Positions 17,692 through 25,119 of a stretch of DNA of 64,000 nucleotides are shown piece after piece. Position 1 is the stretch's first letter. Each line of letters opens with the position of its first letter. The position numbers and the translations under genes are program-made. The notes under the pieces were generated by a model that did not search any database, had not been told where the DNA came from, and worked only from the letters and a program-made list of their open reading frames with translations. The stretch comes from RH-AL1 sp965214415 (lineage in GTDB: Bacteria; Pseudomonadota; Alphaproteobacteria; Rhizobiales; Beijerinckiaceae). Location of the stretch: contig CBDCBQ010000003.1 of assembly GCA_965214415.1 (NCBI GenBank), forward strand, positions 3,658,001 through 3,722,000. The letters run 5' to 3'.

Positions 17692-18768
17692 CTACGTCAG
17701 TTCGCGGAGCAGGGCCGGATTGATGAAAAGCTTGTCGCGCCCGACTTTGCGCTCCTCCAGAACGCCAATCTCCGTCAGTGTCCGAAGATAGGTCGAAGCG
17801 GATTGTCGTCGCGCGATCCCAGCCTCCACCACGTCCGCGATGCGGCAGTACGGCTGTGCAAAGATCACATCCACCAGCTCGCGCGAATAGATCTTAGGCG
17901 CGCGCGCCTTCATCGTCGCGGCCGTCTCGTCAAGCAGGTTGCGGATCGCGCCGATCTTGGCGGTGGTCCAGAGCGCCGTTTCGTGGATGGCGCGAAGCAT
18001 GAAGATGATCCACGCTTCCCAAGCCTCGCTCACGGTCACCGCGAGGAGGAGGCGGTAATAATCGGCCCGATGCTCGATCAAGAAGCGGCTAAAATAGAGC
18101 ACGGGGATGTCCAGCAGACCTTTGTCGACGAGGAACAGCAGGTTGAGAATGCGTCCCGTCCGTCCGTTGCCGTCGGTGAAGGGGTGGATCGCCTCGAATT
18201 GGTAATGCATCACCGCCGTGCGCACGAGCGGATCGATGTCCTCCGCCTCGTGGATAAAGCGCTCCCAATTCGACAAGAGGTCGCGGAGCTGGTCCGCGCC
18301 GGCGGGCGGTGTGTAGATGATCTCTCCAGTGGCGTCGTTGCGCAGCGCGACGCCAGGCACGGCGCGCACGTCCATGTCGATGCTTTTGATGGTCGTGCAA
18401 ATCTCGATCGCCGTTCGCGTCGTAAGCGGGCGCTCGGCCAGCATGCAAAAGCCTTGCGCGAGCGCGGTGCGGTAGCGATGCGCCTCCTTGGTGGCTGGGT
18501 CCGCCCCCTCGCTCGGCGCGCTGGCGAACCGAAATAGGCGGTCGCTCGTCGTCACGATATTCTCGATCTCCGAGCTCGCCTGCGCCTCGAGGATGGGGAT
18601 CGAATTGATCAGGATTGCCTGATTTGGGATCAGCCGACCGGCAATCCGCGTCTCCGCGAGCGCCGCTCGCGCCTCGACGCAGGCCTTCAACACGGCGCGA
18701 GTTTCGATGTCGGCGCGCGGTGGCAGGCGTGGCAAGTCGTCGTAAGGGCGGTCGGGTTGGAAGGGCAT
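17692..18768 (-). CDS. Fic family protein with N-terminal inhibitory helix
   Basis: Fic-domain enzyme, predicted to transfer AMP or another nucleotide moiety to protein targets in the cytosol. From the chosen start (MPFQPDRPYDDLPRLPP, typical of the family) it has 358 residues. The core motif HPFTDGNGRTGR runs from His195 to Arg206. An inhibitory [S/T]xxxE[G/N] helix, SSEIEN, lies at about 65-70 on the N-terminal side, so this is a class II Fic whose glutamate should restrain activity without a separate antitoxin. The C-terminal part has a winged-helix look (RIADVVEAGIARRQSASTYL). Upstream ATGs at 18804 and 18834 are open, but those extensions run into the palindrome at 18816-18825. Confidence 0.9.
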   Translation of the reverse strand: MPFQPDRPYDDLPRLPPRADIETRAVLKACVEARAALAETRIAGRLIPNQAILINSIPILEAQASSEIENIVTTSDRLFRFASAPSEGADPATKEAHRYRTALAQGFCMLAERPLTTRTAIEICTTIKSIDMDVRAVPGVALRNDATGEIIYTPPAGADQLRDLLSNWERFIHEAEDIDPLVRTAVMHYQFEAIHPFTDGNGRTGRILNLLFLVDKGLLDIPVLYFSRFLIEHRADYYRLLLAVTVSEAWEAWIIFMLRAIHETALWTTAKIGAIRNLLDETAATMKARAPKIYSRELVDVIFAQPYCRIADVVEAGIARRQSASTYLRTLTEIGVLEERKVGRDKLFINPALLRELT

Positions 18769-18815
18769 GACGGAAGCGAGACGGCGCACGCGTGCGGCAT
18801 TCATGTCCGCACGAT

Positions 18816-18865
18816 CGACATGTCGACCGAACATGACGACGAAATCAAGTTATATCGACATGTCG
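18816..18865. promoter_or_regulatory. Twin perfect palindromes upstream of fic
   Basis: The ten-base palindrome CGACATGTCG occurs twice, at 18816-18825 and 18856-18865, exactly 40 bases apart start to start. Both lie in the interval between the divergent fic and DUF892 genes. Such spacing, close to four helical turns, fits a dimeric repressor binding two operators on one face of the DNA. Neither flanking protein is an obvious repressor except possibly the Fic protein's C-terminal winged-helix region. Function is inferred. Confidence 0.5.
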
Positions 18866-19023
18866 GCCGTCGGCCTATTGGACTGCAGCGGCCGCGAAAG
18901 CGTCTTGGCCGCGCGCTTATGTCCGTCCGGCATCGACCGACCGGGGGCAACGCCTTGCCATGCCTCGGATTGCCCGAGCGCGCGTCGCCACCTAAGCGAC
19001 GGCCTCAGGGAGGACTGAAGTCC

Positions 19024-19521
19024 ATGACGATCAAGACCGTCCACGAGCTGCTTGTTACCGCCATGACGTACGTGCTCGACTTCGAGCATCAAATCGCCAA
19101 GGCCGCCCCCGACATGGCCGCTGCCAGCCATACGCCGGAGCTCAAGGAGCTCTTCGAAAAGACCGGCTCGAAGAGCAAGCACTACGCCCAGCAGATCGAA
19201 ACGGTGTTCAAGGCGATTGGCGAGCCGGTGAAGACCAACGACAACAAGATCGCCAGCGCCATGGTCGGCGAGGTGCAGGGCATGGTGAAGGAGACCGAGC
19301 AGGGCCCCGTGCGCGACGCGGCGCTCATCGTCGCCGCCAACCAGCAACAGGCTTTCCGCGTGGCGTCCTACGGTTCGATGCATGCCTACGCGAAGGCGGC
19401 CGGAAAGGACGACGCGCTCGAGCCGCTCCGCGAGGCGCTGAAAGACAGCAAGGCAGGCGACGAGCAGTTTAACAAGATCGCCGAAGGCAGTGTGAACCCT
19501 GCGGCGGCGAAGGCGGCTTAG
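19024..19521 (+). CDS. DUF892 ferritin-like protein (YciF/YciE type)
   Basis: 165-residue four-helix-bundle protein. It begins with the HELLVTAMTYVLDFEHQI helix of the family, where the Glu-x-x-His-like pair is a candidate metal ligand, and has a second metal-helix candidate in SKHYAQQIE around residues 53-61. Members of this family are induced by stress, and their role is not settled. The ATG follows a gggagga ribosome binding site by about ten bases. It is divergent from fic and shares the interval that holds the twin palindromes. Confidence 0.8.
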   Translation: MTIKTVHELLVTAMTYVLDFEHQIAKAAPDMAAASHTPELKELFEKTGSKSKHYAQQIETVFKAIGEPVKTNDNKIASAMVGEVQGMVKETEQGPVRDAALIVAANQQQAFRVASYGSMHAYAKAAGKDDALEPLREALKDSKAGDEQFNKIAEGSVNPAAAKAA

Positions 19522-19586
19522 AGGCGCCTCGGCGTGGCCTCGTTGCGCGATGACATCGTCCACGACACTTCGTCGGTCGGCGCTTC

Positions 19587-20108
19587 TTAAGGGTCCGACC
19601 CATCTGCTTGCAACTCCTGCTCGCGCTGCACGAACGTCCAGCCGTCGGCAACGCGGTCGAGGATCCAAACCAGATCGTAGCTGGTCTTCGGTCGCTCGCT
19701 TGGCACGGCGGGCGGGTTCGGCAACTGGCCGACGCAGGCCGGGATCATCGAGTGCTCCCACACGATCAGAACCGGGCCGGACCGGCCGAGCACGTCAGCC
19801 ATCAAGGCGGGCACCTCGGTCGTGAGGTGCGTCGTCACGAACGGCACCTGCGACAGCATCGCCGCCAGCGGCGTCGCGGTCTGCTGCGGGCGTCGCGTTT
19901 CGCTGCCCTCGCCGATCCGAGAGGCGAAGATCGCGCCGGGCGCGAGATCGCCGCCAGCATCGCGCGGCGCGAAGAAGCGGACGAGCGCGCCCGCGCGCTG
20001 CCACCCGCGCACGGTGAGGCTGTGCTTTTCCAGTGCGCCGTTCTCGTCGACGCCGGCCTCGCCGTGCTCCTCGCCGTGACGGATGATCAGGATGCGCTCG
20101 AGCGGCAC
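19587..20108 (-). CDS. Histidine phosphatase superfamily protein
   Basis: 173 residues with the phosphohistidine motif RHGEE (Arg10, His11) near the N-terminus and a second active-site histidine in VWEHSMIP (about residue 119). That is the arrangement of the phosphoglycerate mutase-like superfamily, SixA branch by size. The start is GTG, sharing one base with the stop of the upstream gene (TAGTG), so translation is coupled. It is the last gene of the three-gene string that follows rho. The substrate is unknown, and its link to the HEPN cassette may be functional or only positional. Confidence 0.8.
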   Translation of the reverse strand: MPLERILIIRHGEEHGEAGVDENGALEKHSLTVRGWQRAGALVRFFAPRDAGGDLAPGAIFASRIGEGSETRRPQQTATPLAAMLSQVPFVTTHLTTEVPALMADVLGRSGPVLIVWEHSMIPACVGQLPNPPAVPSERPKTSYDLVWILDRVADGWTFVQREQELQADGSDP

Positions 20109-20482
20109 TACAAGTCCATTCGAAGTATTATGCCTTCCGGCAAGAAAAATCCGTTCAAGCTATTGTTCGAAAACCTTGCCGATCCGAGGCCTGTGATCTT
20201 GAATAAACGTTTGAGGCCGGCGACCGCAGGATGCGTCTCAGAGACCGATACGACATTGGATGCATCTATATCGCCTAGCTCGTCTCTGTGACTAGAAACG
20301 ATTTCCGCGATGCGTCGGTAGAAGGTGCGTTGTTCGGCATCAGGTGTCTCGGGCACCAGCCAAAGCTTCCATGCGTCGGTCTCGTCGTTGTGGACCCACA
20401 TGGCCGCACGGGGCGCGGAGCCGCGCGCGTCGAGCGCCCTGACAATGGCTTGACCAGCATCTACCAGTAAAGCTTGATCCAC
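20108..20482 (-). CDS. Hypothetical protein linked to a HEPN gene, 124 aa
   Basis: Soluble alpha/beta-looking protein of unrecognised family. It starts with GTG inside the last 22 bases of the HEPN frame and ends overlapping the histidine phosphatase start, so all three are coupled. Notable segments are AAMWVHNDETDAWKLWLVPE early and a closing FSNNSLNGFFLPEGIILRM. No nucleotidyltransferase GSxxxG...D motif is visible, so it is not a classical MNT partner of HEPN. A partner or antitoxin role is a guess from the overlap. Confidence 0.6.
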   Translation of the reverse strand: MDQALLVDAGQAIVRALDARGSAPRAAMWVHNDETDAWKLWLVPETPDAEQRTFYRRIAEIVSSHRDELGDIDASNVVSVSETHPAVAGLKRLFKITGLGSARFSNNSLNGFFLPEGIILRMDL

Positions 20483-20886
20483 GGCAGCACCCCCGAGGTT
20501 GGTTCTTCGATCGCCGTCATCATCGTTTGCGCGGCCACCATATCCTTGTCGTCATATCGAGCTTGCGGCGTCCATTGCGACACTATGGCGAAGTTGGCGG
20601 CAAAAGAAGCGTCGCGATCTTCCCTGGCCTTAAGGTCAGCGGAAAGCCCAGCCAGTCCGACGAGCACCTTGAATTCGTGCGTGTAAATCTTGGCGACGAA
20701 GGATTAGTCGGGAATGACTTCCGCCGCGAATTGCTTGGCGATACATGCTTTCAACGCCAACTCGAGCGCGTATCCGGCGAGATAGTAAGCACTGGAAAAG
20801 CGCGCGTGCGCGAGCAGAAGCGTAGCATCCTCGCACTTTGCTGCCGCCAGCATTTGGAGTTCCGCCCTTTTGAGACCGAGCCCCAT
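20461..20886 (-). pseudogene. HEPN-domain protein interrupted by an in-frame stop
   Basis: Two halves in the same reading frame are separated by one TAA (complement at 20704-20706). The N-terminal half contains LLLAHARFSSAYYLAGYALELALKA-type helices typical of HEPN proteins. The C-terminal half contains KIYTHEFKVLVGLAGL, the conserved second part of the same fold. Together they give about 141 residues, the normal HEPN length. HEPN proteins are RNases or RNA-binding proteins of conflict systems. No Rx4-6H catalytic motif is evident in the parts I could read. The frame opens seven bases after the rho stop with no clear ribosome binding site, so expression probably depends on rho translation. 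A sequencing error is possible, but the flanking frame is otherwise intact. Confidence 0.75.
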
Positions 20887-20893
20887 TTTTGGG

Positions 20894-22234
20894 TCACGTG
20901 TTCATCGACTCGAAGAACGCGGAATTCCCCTTCGGCGTCTCGCGCAGCTTGCCGATCAGGAACTCGATGCCGTCGACGGTGCCCATCGGGTTGAGGATGC
21001 GGCGCAGCACGTACATCTTCTTGAGCACGTCGGCCGGCACGAGCAGCTCTTCCTTGCGGGTGCCGGAGCGGGCGATGTCCATTGCCGGATAGGTGCGCTT
21101 GTCGGCGATCTTGCGGTCGAGAATGATCTCGGAATTGCCGGTGCCCTTGAACTCCTCGAAGATCACCTCGTCCATGCGCGAGCCGGTGTCGATCAGCGCG
21201 GTGGCGATGATGGTGAGCGAGCCGCCTTCCTCGATGTTTCGCGCCGCGCCGAAGAAGCGCTTCGGCCGCTGCAAGGCGTTGGCGTCCACACCACCGGTGA
21301 GCACCTTGCCCGACGACGGCACGGTCGTGTTGTAGGCGCGGCCGAGACGGGTGATCGAGTCGAGCAGGATGATCACGTCACGATTGTGCTCGACGAGGCG
21401 CTTGGCCTTTTCGATCACCATCTCGGCCACCGCGACATGGCGCGTCGCCGGCTCGTCGAAGGTCGAGGCGACGACCTCGCCCTTCACCGAGCGCTGCATG
21501 TCGGTCACCTCCTCCGGCCGCTCGTCGATCAGCAGCACGATGAGGTAGGCCTCGGGGTGGTTGGCCGAGATCGACTGGGCGATGTTCTGCAGCAGCACGG
21601 TCTTGCCGGTGCGCGGCGGCGCGACGATCAGGGCGCGCTGGCCGAAGCCGATCGGCGCGACGATGTCGATCACGCGGGGCGACAGGTCCTTGCGCGTCGG
21701 GTCTTCGATCTCGAGCTTGAGCCGGCGATCGGGATAGAGCGGCGTGAGGTTGTCGAAGTTGACCTTGTGGCGGACCTTCTCCGGGTCCTCGAAATTGATC
21801 GTGTTGACCTTCAGCAGCGCGAAATAGCGTTCGCCCTCTTTCGGCGAGCGGATCAAGCCTTCCACGGTGTCGCCGGTGCGCAGGCCGAAGCGGCGGATCT
21901 GCGAGGGCGAGACATAGATGTCGTCGGGGCCGGCGAGGTAGTTGGCGTCGGCCGAGCGCAGGAAGCCGAAGCCGTCCTGCAGAACCTCGACCACGCCGAC
22001 GCCGACGATCTCGATCTCGCGGCTGGCGAGCTGCTTGAGGATCGCGAACATCAGCTCCTGCTTGCGCAGCGTCGAGGCGTTCTCGACCTCGTACTCTTCC
22101 GCGAAGGCGACGAGCTCGGGCGGCGTCTTGTCCTTCAGGTCGGCGAGCTTGATTTCCTTGGGCTGCGGCGCGGTCGAGGCGGCGTCGGGCTCCTGGTCCT
22201 GGGAGTCCGGGTCTTGGGCGACGAGATCTGTCAT
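20894..22234 (-). CDS. rho: Transcription termination factor Rho
   Basis: Hexameric RNA-dependent ATPase that ends transcription. 446 residues with an acidic N-terminal lead, the N-terminal Rho domain (LKDKTPPELVAFAEEY onward), the RNA-binding cold-shock-like domain with GFGFLRS near residues 85-91, Walker A PPRTGKT (about 205-211), and the Q- and R-loop regions downstream. The ATG giving MTDLVAQDPD is preferred over a TTG two codons earlier. Rho is flanked by two small conflict-type cassettes, one starting seven bases after its stop. The 190-base leader has no motif I can name, though rho leaders are often autoregulatory. Confidence 0.97.
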   Translation of the reverse strand: MTDLVAQDPDSQDQEPDAASTAPQPKEIKLADLKDKTPPELVAFAEEYEVENASTLRKQELMFAILKQLASREIEIVGVGVVEVLQDGFGFLRSADANYLAGPDDIYVSPSQIRRFGLRTGDTVEGLIRSPKEGERYFALLKVNTINFEDPEKVRHKVNFDNLTPLYPDRRLKLEIEDPTRKDLSPRVIDIVAPIGFGQRALIVAPPRTGKTVLLQNIAQSISANHPEAYLIVLLIDERPEEVTDMQRSVKGEVVASTFDEPATRHVAVAEMVIEKAKRLVEHNRDVIILLDSITRLGRAYNTTVPSSGKVLTGGVDANALQRPKRFFGAARNIEEGGSLTIIATALIDTGSRMDEVIFEEFKGTGNSEIILDRKIADKRTYPAMDIARSGTRKEELLVPADVLKKMYVLRRILNPMGTVDGIEFLIGKLRETPKGNSAFFESMNT

Positions 22235-22425
22235 GGGCAATGGTCTTCGTAGGGAGAGGGCCAGGGCGGCCGGGGTTCGGGATGTGAGCCGGGACGTGAA
22301 CGCGGGGAGCGTGACGTGCGGGCCTGACCGAGGAGGCGGGGAATTTGCTCATAGGCGGGGGGCGGTGGTTTGGCAAGCGCGGGACGCCATTCCAACGTCG
22401 GAAGGAGCTTTGCTTTGGACGAGGC

Positions 22426-22668
22426 CTAATCGTCGTGCGCGGGCTCCAAGAACCAGTCGTAGAGGTCTGGGTTAAGCTTGGTGTCCAGCTTCGCGCCCAG
22501 GGCGAGTGCCGCATGGGCTTCGAGGAAATAGGCTCCCTCGCCGTCGTCGTCTGCGCCGACTTGAGCAAGGCTTTGAGCAATGCCGACCATCGCTTGGGGA
22601 ACGGGGTGCGAGATCGAGAGTCGCTCAGTCTGCTTGTCGTATCCTACAACTTGCAACAATAGGCTCAT
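22426..22668 (-). CDS. Probable immunity protein for the E3-type nuclease, 80 aa
   Basis: Small acidic protein starting within the toxin stop (ATGA overlap, four bases). It has a beta-like N-terminus (MSLLLQVVGYDKQTERLSI), a helical middle rich in Ala, Asp and Glu (GADDDGEGAYFLEAHAALAL), and an acidic end. Immunity proteins of E3-type colicins are small and acidic and bind the basic nuclease tightly. This one shows no clear similarity to the classical ImmE3 sequence that I can see. The immunity role is inferred from order, overlap, size and charge. It ends about 190 bases before the rho start. Confidence 0.65.
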   Translation of the reverse strand: MSLLLQVVGYDKQTERLSISHPVPQAMVGIAQSLAQVGADDDGEGAYFLEAHAALALGAKLDTKLNPDLYDWFLEPAHDD

Positions 22669-22991
22669 GGCTCGACCCTCCTGTCGACGCTAGCGCCGCC
22701 AACTTTCTCGCCAGCGGGGTTGGTGTAGGCCCCGCGGTGTCTCCCTCGCCTGTCGCAGACCTCGACGTGACCGTGTTGGTAGTCCCACTCGTAGATCATA
22801 CCGTGGTCATCTTTCCAACGCTCCCTCATACCGCCCCCGCCCTGGCGAGGCGTCTTCGGTTTCGACTTGAACGTGTTCGGGAAGCCATCACCCAGTGTCT
22901 TGGTCTTCGGAGAGGGCTGATAAACTATGGTGGTGATCCTTGCTCGGATGAGCTTGCAACGCTTTCGGCGGCTCGGCAGCCGTAGCCCCAC
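22665..22991 (-). CDS. Colicin E3-type ribosomal RNase domain protein
   Basis: 108-residue basic protein from a GTG start. From about residue 32 it follows the cytotoxic domain of colicin E3 (PF09000-type): a LGDG-x-P lead, KPKTPRQGGGG, RERW, IYEWDYQHGHVE, and a C-terminal DRR. E3 cuts 16S rRNA in the decoding centre using Asp510, His513, Glu517 and Arg545; the matching residues here are Asp70, His73, Glu77 and Arg104 or Arg105. About 30 residues precede the domain, and an in-frame TGA lies just upstream, so no receptor-binding, translocation, Rhs or CdiA region is attached. It is therefore an orphan toxin domain, or the tip of a lost larger toxin. It overlaps the probable immunity gene by four bases. 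Confidence 0.8.
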   Translation of the reverse strand: MGLRLPSRRKRCKLIRARITTIVYQPSPKTKTLGDGFPNTFKSKPKTPRQGGGGMRERWKDDHGMIYEWDYQHGHVEVCDRRGRHRGAYTNPAGEKVGGASVDRRVEP

Positions 22992-23035
22992 CCGATATCA
23001 TTGACAGGCGTGCGCGCGGCACCGTAGATCGGCGG

Positions 23036-23222
23036 TGACGGTCCCGCCTCGGCGGGTTCGCAAGGGAATGTGGGTGTCCGGCGTGCCGGGCCGCAAGCCA
23101 CAGCTGCCCCCGCAACTGTAAGTGGGAAGCTCGGGCGCCAATCATGCCACTGGGATGCCTCGCGAGAGGCGGCCTGGGAAGGCGGCGCCCCGGCGACGAT
23201 CCACGAGCCAGGACATCTGCCG
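23036..23222 (+). ncRNA. Cobalamin (B12) riboswitch
   Basis: The 5' leader holds the family's conserved blocks in order: a gggaa plus g-rich segment near 23064, the core CTGCCCCCGCAACTGTAAG (about 23104-23122), CCACTGGGA (about 23147), GGGAAGG (23176), and the B12 box AGCCAGGACATCTGCC (23206-23221). Adenosylcobalamin binding is expected to lower expression of the downstream genes. A perfect hairpin GTTGCGCC/GGCGCAAC at 23268-23287 lies between the aptamer and the first gene and may be part of the expression platform. It has no T-run, so control is probably translational or Rho-dependent. Confidence 0.92.
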
Positions 23223-23316
23223 TCGTCCCAGCGTGCGCCTTCGGCGGGGTGTCCCGACGGCGCTTCGGTTGCGCCTCGCGGCGCAACGCGCATCCGCACA
23301 CCTGAGGCTTGCGCGG

Positions 23317-23763
23317 ATGAGCGATGCCCTTCTGGCGACTGCCGACACGGCGGCTCGGTCGCCCGCGCCAGTCGCGCCGATGACGCTCTACGTCTGCACG
23401 ACCTGCCGCACGGCGGACCAGTCGGCCGACAGGGAGCATGTCGGCGAGCGGGCCGGCGCGCGCCTCTACGCGGCCTTGGTCGAGGAAGCGGGCGACCCGG
23501 CGGTCGTCATCGAGCCTGTCGAATGCCTGTCCGTCTGCAAGCGCGTCTGCACGGTCGCGTTCGCAGCGCCGGGCAAGTGGACCTACATTCACGGCGACCT
23601 GTCGCCGGAGACGACGGCGCCGGCGATCCTGCAAGGCGCCCGGCTTTATGCCGAGTCGGAGAACGGGCTGGTCCCGTGGAAGCTGCGGCCGGAGCCCTTG
23701 CGCAAGGGCCTGGTCGCACGCGTGCCGCCATTGCCGGGCACGTCACGCTCCGGCTCCGCGTGA
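23317..23763 (+). CDS. DUF1636 cysteine-rich protein of the cobalamin operon
   Basis: 148 residues with MTLYVCTTCRTAD (Cys pair around residues 27-30) and CLSVCKRVCTVAF (three Cys), a thioredoxin-like ferredoxin fold expected to hold a 2Fe-2S cluster. DUF1636 genes recur in alphaproteobacterial B12 and cobalt loci, although the biochemical role is not established. The ATG at MSDALL is chosen; an ATG at MTLYV, 21 residues later, is also plausible. It is the first gene after the riboswitch, and its stop overlaps the GTG start of cobH. Confidence 0.85.
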   Translation: MSDALLATADTAARSPAPVAPMTLYVCTTCRTADQSADREHVGERAGARLYAALVEEAGDPAVVIEPVECLSVCKRVCTVAFAAPGKWTYIHGDLSPETTAPAILQGARLYAESENGLVPWKLRPEPLRKGLVARVPPLPGTSRSGSA

Positions 23764-24392
23764 CAGCCGGGCTCGACTACATCCGCGATGGCGACGAGAT
23801 CTACCGCCGCTCCTTCGCGATGATCCGCGCCGAGGCGCGGCTGTCGCGGTTCACGGCGGCCGAGGAGCGCGTCGCGGTGCGCATCATCCACGCCTGCGGC
23901 ATGGTCGAGATCGCCGACGACATCGTCTTCTCGCGCGGTGCCGCGGAGGCCGGCATCGCCGCGCTCGCCGCCGGCGCGCCGATTCTGTGCGATGCCTCGA
24001 TGGTCGCCGATGGCGTCACCCGCGCCCGCCTGTCGGCCAGCAACGAGGTCGTCTGCACGCTGCGCGACGCCGGCGTACCGGCCCTCGCCGCGCGGCTGGC
24101 GACGACCCGCACCGCCGCCGCGCTCGAATTGTGGCGCGACAGGCTCGAGGGCGCGATCGTGGCGATCGGCAATGCGCCGACCGCGCTGTTCCGCCTGCTC
24201 GAGATGATCGACGCCGGCGCGCCGCGGCCCGCGCTGATCGTCGGCATCCCGGTCGGCTTCGTCGGCGCCGCCGAATCGAAGGAGGCGCTCGCCGCCCGCG
24301 CCGATCTCGCCTCGATCGTCGTGCTTGGCCGGCGCGGCGGCAGCGCGATGACGGCCGCCGCCGTGAACGCGCTCGCGAGTGCCCGCGAGTGA
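23760..24392 (+). CDS. cobH: Precorrin-8X methylmutase
   Basis: Catalyses the methyl migration that turns precorrin-8X into hydrogenobyrinic acid in aerobic cobalamin synthesis. 210 residues, near family length. Clear blocks are YIRDGDEIYRRSFAMIRAE at the start, the catalytic-histidine region VRIIHACGMVEIADDI (about 41-56), and PALIVGIPVGFVGAAESKE (about 159-177). The GTG start overlaps the preceding stop (GTGA), and its own stop overlaps the next GTG in the same way, so the three genes are tightly coupled. Confidence 0.95.
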   Translation: MTAGLDYIRDGDEIYRRSFAMIRAEARLSRFTAAEERVAVRIIHACGMVEIADDIVFSRGAAEAGIAALAAGAPILCDASMVADGVTRARLSASNEVVCTLRDAGVPALAARLATTRTAAALELWRDRLEGAIVAIGNAPTALFRLLEMIDAGAPRPALIVGIPVGFVGAAESKEALAARADLASIVVLGRRGGSAMTAAAVNALASARE

Positions 24393-25114
24393 GCGGCCGG
24401 CTCTACGGCATCGGTCTCGGCCCCGGCGATCCCGAGCTGATGACGCTGAAGGCCGCGCGCCTGCTCGGCGACGTCCCGGTCGTCGCCTACTTCTGCAAGA
24501 AGGACCGGTGCGGCAACGCCCGCACGATCGTCGAAGGCTATCTGCGCGCGGGCTGCGAGGAGGTCCGTCTCGCCTATCCCGTGACGACCGAAATCCCCGT
24601 CCATCACGCGGGCTACGCCGAACGCCTCGCGCCGTTCTACGAGGAGGCCGCGGCCAGCCTCGCCAGCCACCTCGAGCGCGGTCGCGACGTCGCGCTGATC
24701 TGCGAGGGCGACCCGCTCTTCTACGGCTCGTTCATGCATCTCTACGTGCGGCTGCGCGCGCGCTTTGCCGTGACGATCGTGCCCGGCGTCAGCGGCATGT
24801 CGGGCTGCTGGAGCGCCGCCGGCACGCCGATGAGCTGGGGCGACGACGTGCTCACCGTGCTGCCCGGCACGCTGGCGCCGGACAAACTGCGCGAGAAGCT
24901 GCTCGGCTGCGACGCCGCGGTGATCATGAAGCTCGGCAGCAATTTCGCGAAGGTGCGCGCCGCGATCGCCGCCGCCGGGCTGATGGACGCCGCGATCTAC
25001 GTCGAGCGCGGCACGATGGCGGACGAACTCGTCATGCCGCTCGCCGAAAAGACAGACGAGAGCGCGCCGTATTTTTCGCTGGTGCTGATCCCGGGCGAAG
25101 GCCGGCGGCCGTAA
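24389..25114 (+). CDS. cobI: Precorrin-2 C20-methyltransferase
   Basis: SAM-dependent tetrapyrrole methylase that makes precorrin-3A. 241 residues with GIGLGPGDPELMTLKA (7-22), the CEGDPLFYGSF block (about 109-119), and the VPGVSGMSGCWSAA loop (about 130-143), all family hallmarks. It is the last gene of the riboswitch operon seen here. The remaining cob genes (cobG, J, K, L, M and others) are not in the window and must lie elsewhere if the pathway is complete. Confidence 0.95.
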   Translation: MSGRLYGIGLGPGDPELMTLKAARLLGDVPVVAYFCKKDRCGNARTIVEGYLRAGCEEVRLAYPVTTEIPVHHAGYAERLAPFYEEAAASLASHLERGRDVALICEGDPLFYGSFMHLYVRLRARFAVTIVPGVSGMSGCWSAAGTPMSWGDDVLTVLPGTLAPDKLREKLLGCDAAVIMKLGSNFAKVRAAIAAAGLMDAAIYVERGTMADELVMPLAEKTDESAPYFSLVLIPGEGRRP

Positions 25115-25119
25115 CGCGT

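Noticed and set aside
20108..20886. Classical HEPN-MNT toxin-antitoxin pair
   Set aside because: The partner lacks the nucleotidyltransferase GSxxxG and acidic motifs, so it is not an MNT antitoxin.
22888..23634. Long minus-strand open frame upstream of the E3-like toxin, considered as a lost delivery domain
   Set aside because: It is in a different frame from the toxin, crosses the riboswitch and antisense of DUF1636, and has arginine/histidine-rich shadow composition with no secretion or repeat motifs.
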